DNA from: Astrothelium macrocarpum
Lineage: Eukaryota > Ascomycota > Dothideomycetes > Trypetheliales > Trypetheliaceae
Length of the DNA: 64,000 nucleotides
NCBI GenBank assembly: GCA_021030915.1
Contig: JAGEMR010000003.1
Location: 310,001 to 374,000 of the forward strand
Direction: 5' to 3'
Shown here: piece by piece, positions 37,021 to 48,257 of the stretch
Layout: each line of letters begins with the position of its first letter
How positions within the stretch are numbered: the first letter of the stretch is position 1
The notes under the pieces: model-generated
Seen by the model: only the letters and a program-made list of their open reading frames with translations
Database searches by the model: none
Told to the model about the DNA's origin: nothing
Translations under genes and position numbers: made by a program

Positions 37021-37626
37021 TTACAAACTCAACCGGTCCATACTCAACCGATCTACGCTCCTCGGCCGCCGCACCAACCCCACCTGAAAGAACCGTTCCT
37101 CCCCCGCCGCCGTCCGCCCGCCAATGTACCACTTCTCTCCTCCCAGCGCGTCCCGGAACCCGCCGGATTCGGAAGAGCTGTTCGAGCCCCGCCGCCGCCC
37201 CGTCCGTCCGGCTGAGATCGGCGGACTGCCAATCGGAAAGCTGTTCGTGGGCGTGCTGGCTGCGGCGGCAGAAGCAGGGCCGGGTGACCGCGACATTGGC
37301 GATGTCGAGTGGTGACGTTTGGGCTGGAAGGAAGTCGTAGTCGTTTGGACTGCGGTAGCCACAGCAGGGGGTGATTGTTGCTGTTGCTGGGTGCCCGGTT
37401 TGGTGGTCGAGTTGGAAGCGCGGGGATGTGGTGTGGAGCGGCCGGAAGACGCCGGATTTGTGGCGAGGGTCGAGGACGGCGCTGTGCTGGCGTGGGTATA
37501 GCTCATTTGGGTTGAGGGGTTCGTAGAGGGGGTGGAGGCGGCGGTTTGGAGCGCGGAGTGGGCGCGGAAGGCGGCGAGGAAGTTGGAGAAGAAGGTACGA
37601 TTGGTGGCGGTATTTGGAGCAGGCAT
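37021..37626 (-). CDS. Conserved Ser/Thr/Pro-rich fungal protein, unknown function
   Basis: Single exon, 201 residues. N-terminus MPAPNTATNRTFFSNFLAAF, then a long Ser/Thr/Ala/Pro-rich middle with a Gln run (QQQQQ) and basic-Ser clusters (RRRGSNSSSESG), and an ordered C-terminus GGEKWYIGGRTAAGEERFF ending in SVDRLSMDRLSL. The contrast of a disordered middle with ordered ends suggests a real, selected protein; I recall similar uncharacterised ascomycete proteins but cannot name a function. Coding DNA is GC-rich relative to its flanks. No signal peptide or membrane segment. Confidence 0.65.
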   Translation of the reverse strand: MPAPNTATNRTFFSNFLAAFRAHSALQTAASTPSTNPSTQMSYTHASTAPSSTLATNPASSGRSTPHPRASNSTTKPGTQQQQQSPPAVATAVQTTTTSFQPKRHHSTSPMSRSPGPASAAAASTPTNSFPIGSPPISAGRTGRRRGSNSSSESGGFRDALGGEKWYIGGRTAAGEERFFQVGLVRRPRSVDRLSMDRLSL

Positions 37627-38559
37627 GGTGATGGAGAGTTGGTAGACGAGAGGATTGGAGGGGAATTTGATATGAGAAAATGAGCTGATACTGTCTCTTC
37701 GGCAGTTATGTAGAAAGAATTGTGTCTATGTGAGAGGATTATATGGGCAATGTCGCTGCATGCACGATGCTTGATAAGATGCTCCGCGAGTATCCATGTG
37801 GCTTTGACAGCAGGCTAAGGGGCCAGTCAGAGTGCTAACATTCCAATATCTGCATGGGTCTGGAGTGAAGGTATATGGCAAGTTCCACAATGAGTAGTAA
37901 AGGAGGGTTTTGCCGTGGGGAATTGTTGAGTTTGGGGTGTTGTCAAGATTAGGGCACTTGAGTTACAACCAGATTTGAGTGAAGAGGATGACGAAAATGG
38001 GCCGGAATCCCGATTTCGGTTATCCCCGGCTTCTGCATTTACCATTCGGGAATACGATCGGCACGCGGCAATCAAGCTTATTACAAAGATAGCTCACTTA
38101 TATTACGTTTTGCTTAAAATCCCTCATCGACACAATTGTGCTTGAATGAATGTCGAACACATGTGCTTGCGGAGTGTCTTCGGTCATCCAACCACCCATC
38201 CAACCACGGCAAAAGTGAGTGTCGAGCTTTCCACAGGTTATGAAATCACGAGCCATGAAATATGTATTGTGATAGCGGTATAAGACTTTTACAACCAGAT
38301 TCAAAGGCTTCTCTGAGATTTGCCGGGGTCTAATAGGCATAGTTCAGCGTGTACACTAGCACATGGGGAGAGATAGGTTTAGGTACCAGACTTTACCCCT
38401 TGGATAGTTGAAAATATAAGCCCATCGTAATTCTGAGAACGTGTAGCGTTACAATTTTCTATTTAGATAAGGTTTTTAAGCGAACTAAACTCTCTCAATA
38501 ATGGGCCTTAAGCCACTAGCTAGTAGTGCTCTAGTCAAGTCAAGTCTTCTAGACCCTCT
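37627..38559. other. Intergenic stretch
   Basis: Upstream side of the Ser/Pro-rich gene; short open frames only, none with recognisable features. A tract at 38500-38580 repeats short AGTCAAGTC/TAGTAG-like words. Confidence 0.4.
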
Positions 38560-39090
38560 GCATCCTAAAGCCAGAGAACTTGTGCATCGTCTAGAAGGTC
38601 TAAATGTCTATCCAAGAAAATTCCAGAGAAGCCCCAGTCGAATTCAAACATAATAGGATTGACTGGGGTTTGACAAGGCTTGCTCGTACTTATGTCGATG
38701 TGCTTCATGAAGGCCATGGATGGAAGAGCAACTTCTTTAGAAGGACCGATAAATTACACAGTCCTGCTATGACGCTGTGAAACGAAACAAGCATTGATGT
38801 GGTACAGAACGATGTATATCGCCTCTGGGGAGCGAAGAGGATTACGATTGCGTTATACGTTATTGATGTCGATCCAAAACTATTAAAAGCGTAGCAAGAG
38901 GCCTCTTCGGGTATGTTTAGTTCTTTTCATGTGTTTGAACTGTTCTTCGTGTTCTCCGACCATCTCAGATTTGGTTACCTAAAGGCTGCGAATATCACGT
39001 GCAGATCCATCATCCGTAGTAGTTATACGGCTCAGAATCCTAAAGTAGCATTGCGTATGAGCGAGAAAGGATTCGCTACGTCGTAAATAA
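38560..39090 (+). pseudogene. Possible decayed gene, unidentified
   Basis: From about 38655 to 39088 one plus-strand frame stays open for about 144 codons apart from two stops (a TGA near 38778 and a TAG near 38893). It reads with protein-like composition, for example DWGLTRLARTYVDVLHEGHG and DVYRLWGAKRITIALYVIDV. No ATG-initiated model is possible as it stands. This looks like a relic of a gene or transposon-encoded protein; I do not recognise the family. Confidence 0.3.
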
Positions 39091-39349
39091 GCGCTCCATC
39101 AAATAACAAATTACTGAATAAGCCGGAGGAATAGCGTTTGTCGATGGTGTGCCATCATTTCGAGCAGTTGAATCCAATCCGTCTTCAAATAGGCACCTAG
39201 AGCCACAAACAGGCAAAACCAAAAGAAATAATCCGAACAAAAAAATGGCAAAACTCTAAACCAGCCCCCGAAGGACTATGGAGTGAGAAATCCCTCAGGC
39301 TACTCGGCGTGAGCCTTCATAGAGATTTTTTCCGACCGAATTGGGGTTG

Positions 39350-39455
39350 CAGCACCGGGGATCGAACCCAGTGTGCTCGTGGGGAACCGATTTGTTTCAC
39401 GGTAAAGACTGATCCCTCCAGAAGTTTACCGCTAAGCCACTCAAGTGGCCCGTTA
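39350..39455 (-). repeat. tRNA-like / SINE-head-like sequence with A and B boxes
   Basis: On the minus strand an A-box match (TGGCTTAGCGG, 39439-39429) is followed about 60 bases later by a B-box match (GGGTTCGATCC, 39369-39359). The T-arm CTGGG-TTCGATC-CCCGG folds. The bases after the T-arm (TGCTGCA) find no 5' partner, so a complete acceptor stem cannot be drawn. This fits a tRNA-derived SINE head or a degenerate tRNA. A+T-rich runs follow on its 3' side (minus strand). Confidence 0.4.
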
Positions 39456-40455
39456 GAAAGGGCGCATTGTGTAACTGAATATATACTACCAGCGACCCCA
39501 GTGGCCTTCCAGGAGTCACAGCAAAGTTTGCAGAGTTGAATGGAATGTGTAAGTTTTTCTCGCGTGAGTAGGCATCAAAACAACAATAACAATGCCGTCG
39601 CTCCAACATATGGACATTTATTGTTACCGAGAGTTGAATCGCACTTTTATAGCGGTCCTCTGCGTCCACAATCCTCAGACAAATTGAAACAGGCCAAATT
39701 CCAACGACCGTATTCTCGTCCGGGATCAGGTTTCAATTTCCGTTTCCAGAAAGGCATACAGTCACCGAGCTGCTTGCCATTGTCCGAAATTTCTTTGTCT
39801 TATTCATCGCGCAATCCTTTTTTCTCGGTCCATTTTGCCAAACCGCCAGCAACATTACGATTGTTGGCTATGGCAGGAAACCAGCCATTGCTGAATACCG
39901 GATTATCTCGTCATCCATCGTACGCAAATGTTGAAGCTTGCCGTCCAAATAGGTACTCTGTGTATTTCATATCTTCTTCAACCTTCGTCAGCGCAGGAGT
40001 GTAGTTTCAAAAGGACCGTCTTAATTGACTTCTATGATGAGTAGCTTTATAAGGTCATTGTCAGTAAACTCCGCAAGTCATTTAACTTCGAACACATGTT
40101 GCATACGTGAGGGAGTCTTGTCATTCTTTGCTATGAACAGAGTGTTATTCATGCATTGTCACTCGATGACCATCGAGGATCATTGTTTCTAGCTACAGAA
40201 GTACCATGAAAGAAGGACTAAGCCAGAAAAACCTGTTGAAAGATGATAGGCACTATCGCACCATTTTCTATTGTTTTCATCTCATTCAGGGATGTGGAAA
40301 TGAGACGGAATCATTAAGCGAAGTTTTGCCGAGAGCACGTGAACCTGTACACAAACTTCAGGACAGAACTAGAAATTATCTCGTAAAGAACCTTATCAAC
40401 CAGACATATCTTTTTGTAGACCTTAGAAGAGAATGCTAACTCTTTTTGCATAGAA
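39456..40455. other. Intergenic stretch upstream of SEN2
   Basis: Open frames at 39540-40004 (154 codons) and 40206-40439 (77 codons) show no recognisable motifs and no supporting splice structure; I do not call them genes. The region must include the SEN2 promoter. Confidence 0.4.
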
Positions 40456-41802
40456 ATGGCTACTAATGTTACGGAAAGCCATGATTCGGCAAAGAAGTTT
40501 TCGCCCTCTTCACATGCAGGGAAGCCCGCTCGTCCAAACTACAATACAATTCATTCAAAACCACTTCCTCTTGAAGTACATCCTCTACCAGCATTCATTC
40601 CTCACAACCCACTTTCAGCATTCCGTATTGCTTATGTACTTCTTTCGCAACTAATTTCACCGCCTGCATCACACCCAGCTATCCTTTACAAAGCTCACTT
40701 TTCGTACAAGACGCGCTCCGTCAATGTGACGGACCCAAGGTCGATTCGTGCTCTGTGGGAGAGCGGTTTCTTTGGTAAGGGAACTTTAAGTAGGAGCGAA
40801 CCGACATGGCTGGAGCGGGAGAGAAGAAGACGTGGGATTTCTACGACCGAGACGGCAGAAGAGATTACCGATCGGCGGAGAGAGGAAAGAAGGGAGATGA
40901 AGAGAGAAAGGGCGAGAAAAGAAAGAGAAAACGTCGAAGAGCAATTAAAGAAGGAGGGGAAAGTAAAATCTAGCGTAAATGGTATTCAGAACTATTCTGC
41001 TATCCACAATGCTGGGGAAAGCGAACCCAAAGAAGATCAGGAGCCAAAGCCATTGAATGGATTGACGAACAAGGATAGTGAGCAAAATGCATTTGTAAAT
41101 GGAGCACCAACTCCATCCTTTATCGAGAGCGAGGATTCTCCTAACGTAACAAGAACAACAACCAAACAGAGTGCGAACCTTGAGCAGGAGGAAGAATTGA
41201 TTCAAGATCAGGAACATCTTCAGCTAAGCTACGAAGAAGCGTTTTTTCTTGCGTATGGTCTCGGTGTCCTTAATATCTGTTCCGAGGAAACCCAAAAGCC
41301 AATGTCGAATTTGGAATCGCTTCAGCTCTTCCGCCAGCATTCATACTTTCCAGCCCGCGCTTCTGCAACACTTCAGCCCGATGATCGCTTCTTGCTCTCT
41401 TACGTAGTTTATCATCATTTCCGCTCCCTCGGATGGGTCGTTCGGGAGGGTATCAAATTCGCCGTGGACTACTTGCTTTACAATCGTGGCCCAGCGTTCT
41501 CACACGCCGAGTTTGCGGTTGTGATTATACCTGCATACGAACACCCCTATTGGTCCGAGACACCCGAGCGCATGGCAGAAACGAAGAAGAAAAGCAGTCA
41601 ATCGTGGTGGTGGCTCCATGGAGTTAACCGAGTGCAAGCGCAAGTGCGAAAGACCCTGGTCCTGGTTTATGTGGAGGTACCACCGCCAAGCGGAGAATAC
41701 GGGGTCGGCGTAGATGTACAAAACATTGGTCGTGCCCTCAAAATGTACAAAGTCCGTGAATTCATGCTGAAGAGATGGACTCCGAATCGTAATCGAGATT
41801 GA
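40456..41802 (+). CDS. SEN2: tRNA-splicing endonuclease catalytic subunit Sen2
   Basis: Single exon, 448 residues. It cuts the 5' splice site of pre-tRNA introns as part of the Sen2-Sen34-Sen15-Sen54 complex. The N-terminal block (KPLPLEVHPLPAFIPHNP, then VNVTDPRSIRALWESGFFGKG) is typical of fungal Sen2. A long charged, coiled-coil-like insert (RRREERREMKRERARKER) follows. The C-terminal nuclease domain has YEEAFFLAYGLG, the block YLLYNRGPAFSHAEF with catalytic Tyr342 and His350, and Lys399 in QVRKTLVLVYV, giving a complete Tyr-His-Lys triad. Start chosen at the first ATG. Confidence 0.95.
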   Translation: MATNVTESHDSAKKFSPSSHAGKPARPNYNTIHSKPLPLEVHPLPAFIPHNPLSAFRIAYVLLSQLISPPASHPAILYKAHFSYKTRSVNVTDPRSIRALWESGFFGKGTLSRSEPTWLERERRRRGISTTETAEEITDRRREERREMKRERARKERENVEEQLKKEGKVKSSVNGIQNYSAIHNAGESEPKEDQEPKPLNGLTNKDSEQNAFVNGAPTPSFIESEDSPNVTRTTTKQSANLEQEEELIQDQEHLQLSYEEAFFLAYGLGVLNICSEETQKPMSNLESLQLFRQHSYFPARASATLQPDDRFLLSYVVYHHFRSLGWVVREGIKFAVDYLLYNRGPAFSHAEFAVVIIPAYEHPYWSETPERMAETKKKSSQSWWWLHGVNRVQAQVRKTLVLVYVEVPPPSGEYGVGVDVQNIGRALKMYKVREFMLKRWTPNRNRD

Positions 41803-43131
41803 TAATTCAAGCTGATCTGACTTTCGAGCCTTGGTATGGCCAGGCACATGCAAGCATCGATACAGATTAGGCAAAAAGTGGCCCGAGGAAGTTCAAGAGC
41901 TTTTCTATTCACTATGGCATGGACATAGCAATCTCCGATCATCGACCAGCATATCTCTTTTCCCACGAGTCCTTCATCCCTAGGGGCTCAGATCGGAAAA
42001 TGAAAGGCGTCGATCCTCTGTTAAGAACACCTAAATGGTTACCTCCGAACATCGCAGGAGGTGCGATACTGAGACAGCTCTGCTCAGTCGTAGAGAGTCG
42101 ACTTTCATGGAGCCAGGACGTCCAAATTTTGCTGTTCGCCGAGGCGGACGAGCTTGTATCTTTGGACATTTGCTCTCAATTTAAAAAATGTTTCATGATC
42201 TACAGAGATCTCTCGACAATTTCCAGCAAATGTTTGCCCGGTGTTTTCCATGTCATACAGGTTCCAAGGATGAGATATCGTTCGAGTGCAACGCGAGGCG
42301 ATTGCCGGAAATGTTCTTCGAGAAAGCGTGCTCAGCCTTGGAATATGACTAATTCTTTGGGTTGAGCGCTTTGTCTGCAAGGTCCCACTAGCTTTCCAAG
42401 GTTAGGAATTTCGATATTGAGGGCAGATACAGCATAATACTACTTACTACAGAAACTGTGTTGGAATGGCTACCTTGAGATGAAATCATTGAACAGCGAA
42501 GCTCCACTATCCCAGGTTGCTCTCTACACGAGGCTGAATAATTGTACGTTCTTACCAAGTGTTCGAGCTCCTCATAACCGGACCAAGCCATGAAATCAGC
42601 CAGCCAATATAGGAGTTCCAGGTGCTGGCTTTCCGAACGATTCCCAAGCAACACGGCCAAGGTCTCCTTTACTTCTATTTAATACAAGGAAAGGGCTATA
42701 CTTGTTTTTTTTTTTTGTCGTTCTACGGCGACACGATGCCCAGAATACAAACCTCTCCCGTGTTTTCGAGGGAAACGACAGGTCTACGGCTCCTAGCATG
42801 ACTCTGGTAATCAAGCTTAGGTACGAGTATTAACGGGGTGCCGGTTCGCTTAGGATTCGGCCTCCAAGGTAGTGCGAATAAACGAGTTCATTCTGGCAAG
42901 CCTTGGTACAAGCATGATCTGCCACACCTTTATGATGAGAACCTACCCTTGATCTCCGAGCTGCATTCTATATCACATAATAGCCGAATCACGTGTTCGA
43001 GAGGCCATTGAGAGAAAAAGGACATTCGCTACATTTTTCGCTGTGCATTCTGGTCATGCAAATCAATTTTCCGAATTTAATATTAGCATCCAAAAGTCTG
43101 AGCTAAGTGTTCTAGAACCCCGTCTGGTAGC
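41803..43131. other. Convergent intergenic stretch
   Basis: About 1.3 kb between SEN2 (+) and the secreted protein (-). Several 70-150 codon open frames exist on both strands without recognisable features. A poly-T run of 14 lies near 42703-42716. Confidence 0.4.
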
Positions 43132-43876
43132 CTAGGACGCAGGTTTTTCCAGAATAAGGCTCTTGATATTACAGGTAACAACGTTGTTCTTGACTGAAGA
43201 TGAAACACCACTGATTGAAACGACTGTAGCGTCGTTGTAGTTATTCGGGGTGGTTGTGCACCATGAAGCATCGGTGCCCGTTGAGGTCTTGGATTGAAGT
43301 CAGTATGAGTGAGACGAGGTGCACAAAAGACAACAGGGTCCTCCGAAACTTGCAAAGTAAACATACAATGACAATGTTGCTGAAAGCGAGCGGACCAAAG
43401 TTCCACGAGGGGCCATCCAACTCGATAGCGAAAACGCCGTCATTGAAATCCTTGCCTTGCAGAGCAAAATTGTTGGATGCCGATCCACCACTACTCGGGT
43501 CTGTTATCGTAGACGTCCAGCTCCCGTCGGACTGCTGGACGTTGGAGAAGGTCACAGTCGCGCCGTTCGCCACGTTGAAGCCGCTTCCCCAGGCCAGGCT
43601 TGGATTCGAGCAACACCAGCCACTCCCAAACCACCAAGTACCCGATCGACCATCAAGCACATTTTGATAGACACCGGAATTGTCGGTGGGCTGCAAGCCA
43701 GGCCAAAGGTAGTAAGTTGCAGCGCTTGGGAGGGTCGGAGCGACCATGTCGCCAGAAAGGGACGTGAAATACTCGCCGCTAGGAGGGTTGAACGTCACGT
43801 AGTACCATGTTGTCGCTCTTGCTGCTGGAATCAGCAATCCTAGAAACGAGATGCAAGATGCAATAATGGACCGCAT
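43132..43876 (-). CDS. Secreted protein, predicted beta-sandwich (concanavalin-like / eqolisin-like), unknown activity
   Basis: Exons 43876-43367 and 43287-43132 (intron 43288-43366), 221 residues. Starting at 43876 gives a signal peptide (MRSIIASCISFLGLLIP); an in-frame ATG at 43945 would bury it. The mature protein is Ser/Thr/Gly/Asn-rich with alternating beta-like strands: SAATYYLWPGLQPTDNSGVY, a WWFGSGWCCS double-Cys turn, ATVTFSNVQQSDGSWTSTI, and GPLAFSNIVI. The second exon adds DASWCTTTPNNYNDATVV and ends LILEKPAS. Layout resembles fungal concanavalin-like/peptidase G1-type folds and matches the protein at 54989-55723 in order of motifs. The eqolisin catalytic Gln and Glu are not evident, so no enzyme activity is claimed. 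Confidence 0.7.
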
Positions 43877-46818
43877 TATGGGAAGCAACCAAGAAGCAGA
43901 AATGCTATTCAGTTGATGGAGGAAGTTACCACATTCGCGGGCCATCCATAGCTTTTATCCTCGTGGAGTATTAATGCAGGGTCGTTATATTGCAAAGGTG
44001 GAGTTGACCTTGCAAAGCAAACGAGGATACTTGGACTGCAAATCATGATCCCAGCTGATTATCTACGCGAATAAAACTAGACAAGGTTTGAAGCGTATAT
44101 ATTCTGGGGTTTCGATGTTTATATGGTGGAATGAAGCGGCTAAATTGCTTTAGGCAATGGTGCAAAGTCCATTTTCAAGGGCATTGAGAGGCCGGAAAAA
44201 AATCTCAGCGTGCTTGGATTCTAAAAAGTCGAATGGCACGTGCTCTTATTTCATCCCTGACTAACTACTTTTGTACTTATACTAGCTTTATCGCGATTAG
44301 TTAGTGGTCAGTGTCTTTATATCTTCCATTCTACTCCATCTATACAGAGTACATGGTAAATTTCAAGAAAACTTAGTTCCAGTTTTTCTATAGGTCAAGA
44401 ATTGAGCACTTAGTTTACCTGCATATGCCTGTGGTGTTCACGCCATAGTCTTCTTCAAGTCTCCATTCTCCGGAACGACTTGCAAGACGTGCAGAGAGTT
44501 GCGGCGAGATTGTCAGACACTTGCATTCTCCACCCTCGAAGAATGATAAATCGCAAGGCCCCTTGTGGTAGTCTAAGCATAAGAAAAGCTCCTATACATG
44601 GGCAACGGGCCTACAGAGTCGTTCTTCAGTGAATATGTGATGAGCTTGCATTCCGCCAGCTGAGAATCGTCCCCAGATACAGTTTCTACAAGCTAAATCT
44701 CATGGCCTGCGAGCTCTAAACTCGAGCAAGGCTGCAATCACCCTGACTTTTGGCTCGAAAGGTGTGACCTTCGATCCCGAGCTCTCTTCATTTGCTGGAA
44801 TGTCCTCAAAGAAGCCAATTTCGGGCCTTTCGTTGGCACACTCAGCGTCCACTTGTCTGAAGAAGTCTCTTTCTTTGGAGAAGACTTTACCTAAGTTGAT
44901 TCATCTAGACATCGCAAATTTGTGGCCATGTTCCTCCTGCCGAGCCTGCCTGTCTAATATTCATCCACTTGCGCTTGCACAATCCTCCTGCATTTGCCAG
45001 TATTGAATCACTTTTGATCCAACAAAAATAGTTGAAGCAAGGTCTTTGAGCCAGAAACGCCTTTTCCATGGAGCTTTTACAATCCTTGAGGATGCCACAG
45101 CTATCAAACTTCGCAACTAGCGGGGTAAATGCACTGTTTCGTGGCCGGTGAGCTGGGATGGTGATAGATATTTCTATTGACTGTGAGACTTCCGCAAAGT
45201 TTTAGAATATGCATCCAGAATTTTAAGCTTGCAAGGGTACGCTACATGGCATCTTCAAATAACTTTTTGGTGTCGATTATCCCGTGCAATCACATGCAGT
45301 ATCAGTTCTGTTTATTTTCAATCGAGTTCAATTCGTATAGCTTTCTTTGATTAAAGACTGATCTAAGCGAAATTAGCGTCCCTTTCTTACCAAAACACGT
45401 ATCGAACACTTCAGCACATGAATTGCATATCGTGCGTAACTTTAGCAAAAGAGAATGCTCCCACAAGTACAAGGTAGCTCAAGCTTGGCAACCACCATAG
45501 TCATCGGGATAGATGGCACTTCAGATGGAGTTGGACAGCGACTCAAGCATCTCATTTTCAGTCGACGGGAAATTTAGCTGAAGACCTCTTCCTACCGAAA
45601 CGATTTGTACTTCTCATTCTCAAAGATACCCCGAGGTTTTCAATACGAGATTGTTCCGTTGTAAAATATAAATGCATTGGTTTTTGCAGGATTTTGCTTT
45701 TCATAGAGGCGTAAAATTGATTTTGTACTAACGATACGCCGACTTCATCTGCATCAAGGAAAAAGCGTTCAATCAGCCCTGTCTTGAGTTTAAAGAAATC
45801 TCGCGTTACGAAAAAGACTCCAAGTCTAATATTAAAGTTCGTATGGTGATCGTCTGACTAAGCACGGTAGAGTAAGGAGAACAGGACGAGCGTGTCACTA
45901 GTTCGCTACGCCGTGATTTGTAAAGCAATGCTTCAAAACTCTCAATGTAAACTGGACTTAAGGTCGTGAATATAATCATCACCCGTATTCAGCCTCGTAA
46001 TTAGGAGGTTGGTTAATTATAGAACAGTCATCTCCTCAAGATAAGCGCGTATTTCGGCACGCACCCACGGTTCTCGAAATTAAGCTTCAACTCAAAATGA
46101 TGACCTGCGGAGAGTGGAGACCACAAGCACGTGGTCAAGGCTACGCGGCTTCAAAGATCTACTGTACATTTTCTCCGATCGTTGTCGGTCATTGGACCCA
46201 GTTTCTGCAGTAGGGCGCCACGAAATAGGTGTGGCTTGATCCAGATAAATTAAGCATTCAAAATCCGATATATTGCCGATCGCGATAAATAATTATGCCG
46301 GTTAATCAAGTCTTCCGGAATATGAAAGTGTATGAAGAAATGATCTGAGCTTGTAAGAATATCGAGCGGGGATTGGTGTTCAAGTCTATTCGTGCCGAAT
46401 GGAATATTGCGTGGGAGCCTTTAATTCATGAGACGGAAGATCCACATCTTCTGGAAAACGATGGCGTTTTTCCGTTCGCTACCGCGCAGGGATACCCCTC
46501 AATCTTAATTTCATTATTTTGAAACAACTTGACCCTGAGCCCCATGGTGGAGATAACCGTCGTAGATGCAGATAAGCTTCTTGCGTCAACCGTTTTAGAT
46601 TAGACTGATTGATGCGTGATAAAATCCCCGGATTTAGAAAGAGGATTCGTTTTTGGTCCTTGCCGCCCGCTTGCCGCTTCACAATGCGTTTCAATATCTG
46701 CGTCCCCACAGCCCCCTTGCATATGACGTTTGTGAATTCAAACTTCATCTTGAGATCTTGAGAAACGGCGCTTGGCATTTTCTCTGTGACGTTGGCAAGA
46801 GAGACGTGGTAGAGATAT
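43877..46818. other. Gene-poor intergenic stretch with a possible relic
   Basis: About 2.9 kb. The plus-strand frame at 44764-45006 has no recognisable features. A minus-strand open piece near 44410-44580 is listed separately. Between 45010 and 46480 I see no coding signal; the region just before 46818 is the 3' flank of YIH1. Confidence 0.4.
44405..44830 (-). pseudogene. Possible gene relic
   Basis: In one minus-strand frame the DNA reads about 58 codons without a stop, including PCDLSFFEGGECKCLTISPQ and GEWRLEEDYGV. Upstream the same frame has two stops amid protein-like sequence. The spacing vaguely recalls the start of a fungal HET domain, but the signature SYxWG is absent, so this identification is weak. 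No start codon or intact model. Confidence 0.2.
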
Positions 46819-47787
46819 TCACTTCTTATCTCGCTTCTTCGTCTTATTATGCGACTTTCCTTTGCCTTGCTCTTGCCCGTCTTGCTCTTTCTCCCCGTAA
46901 CCACTTTTGACTAATGCATCTCGTGCCACCACTCCAATGCACCGAAATCTTTCAGGTCCCAGTAGTGTACCACCAAACCATCTTGAGACAATCACAACAA
47001 TGTTCCATACGTCGAGCATCTGCATAAGCTTTAGAACTCTGCCTCCAGCCGCGCTCTCCCCGTCATCATCTGAGTCTTGGTAGATGATTTCGGTTTTGGC
47101 TTCTGCTCCAGTAGCAGGTTGGATGCGTATGCGCCATGCAGTGATATTATGCGTAGCACGTGCAGCGCGCTTATCAGTTGCAATAAGATGCGCAATGTAT
47201 GCGCGTGCTTCTGTAGGAGACGAGACTGATGCGGCACGAGCAAGAAAGGTCGAGTCTTTTACTGTGAGGGGATCTGAAAGGGCCCATTGCGGAGAAAATT
47301 CTTCTATATTTAATTGAGATGGTGGCTTATCTTGTGAAGAAGTAACATCTCCATCCTGACTTCGGGCCTGCTGATCTGTATTAGAATGATCAGCACTTCC
47401 ATGGTTGCTCTGGCTCTCATCAGCGATGAGATCTGCTTCGCATTCCTCTATCAACGCAAAAATGCAAGGTTCGCCTTGCACCCAAATCTTGTCCAGTGCA
47501 AACTTTACCAGTTCTTGCAGTCTTGCAGCTTCACTTTTGCTCGTGCGTTCATCGCCTGCGGTTAAAATACCTGAAACACATGGGCGATCATCAGGATAGG
47601 AAGCCGGAAAGGTGAGGCGCAGGCTTATTGTGGCACGCGATGGAAGGCGTAGAGCGCAGGAGATGGACTCCCTTTCCAGCAAAAGGACAGTGTCCTGACC
47701 AGAGCTTTGCGAACTAACCGGGGCCAGGGTATCTGGACCGAAGATGGCGTTGATGGAAATGAGTTCTTCTTCGAGTACAGGATTCAT
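46819..47787 (-). CDS. YIH1: IMPACT/Yih1 family protein (RWD + UPF0029), Gcn1-binding regulator
   Basis: Single exon, 322 residues. The N-terminal RWD domain (residues 1 to about 120) starts NPVLEEELISINAIFGPDTL and has the SYPDDRPC turn. An acidic, Ser/Gln-rich linker follows. The UPF0029/IMPACT domain (about 165-275) shows KDSTFLARAASVSSPTEARA, ATHNITAWRIR, YQDSDDDGE-SAAGGRVL and VSRWFGGTLLGPERFRCI. The tail is Lys-rich. Yih1/IMPACT competes with Gcn2 for Gcn1 and so restrains the amino-acid-starvation response; that role is from the family. Confidence 0.93.
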   Translation of the reverse strand: MNPVLEEELISINAIFGPDTLAPVSSQSSGQDTVLLLERESISCALRLPSRATISLRLTFPASYPDDRPCVSGILTAGDERTSKSEAARLQELVKFALDKIWVQGEPCIFALIEECEADLIADESQSNHGSADHSNTDQQARSQDGDVTSSQDKPPSQLNIEEFSPQWALSDPLTVKDSTFLARAASVSSPTEARAYIAHLIATDKRAARATHNITAWRIRIQPATGAEAKTEIIYQDSDDDGESAAGGRVLKLMQMLDVWNIVVIVSRWFGGTLLGPERFRCIGVVARDALVKSGYGEKEQDGQEQGKGKSHNKTKKRDKK

Positions 47788-48257
47788 TGCAGTAGTTGCT
47801 TGTGGGATATTTTTAGGCGATTGGGCAGCGGAGGAATGGATAGCGCGATCCGCCTGTGCGGCCTGTGTACGTGATGTAATTCAGCACAACCAATTTAACA
47901 CAAGACGATTCAATTATTTACGACCACAAGCATTCAAGTCAACTGAATTGATTTCAATGGTATGAAGGATAGTACAGAAATTAATGTAAAGGTAATGCGA
48001 GACAGTTCATGAGTCATCCACAATGTTAAATTTGGAGAACTCTTAAGAAAGCTCCAAATAGCGAAGCACATCTTAATCGCTTTGGATACAATGTTCAAGC
48101 TTTCCTGTACAAATGACTTTCGTGTCATTGAGACATCCCATGTTTCAACGCTCAGTACGTGTATGCAACTATTCCAATCCCAACGCCATTGCCGTGGTAT
48201 CATAGCGAAAAACATCAAAGAGCAAGAGACCTCCGCCACCAAAGACATATTGTTACA
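47788..48257. other. Intergenic region
   Basis: 470 bp upstream of YIH1 and downstream of the next minus-strand gene. A minus-strand open frame at 47934-48248 has no recognisable features. Confidence 0.45.

Noticed and set aside
39350..39455. Functional tRNA gene
   Set aside because: The T-arm and A/B boxes are present, but no acceptor stem or anticodon arm can be folded; listed as a tRNA-like/SINE-like element instead.
44405..44830. HET-domain gene
   Set aside because: The diagnostic SYxWG and WVDAICINQ-type motifs are not readable and stops interrupt the frame; kept only as an unidentified relic.
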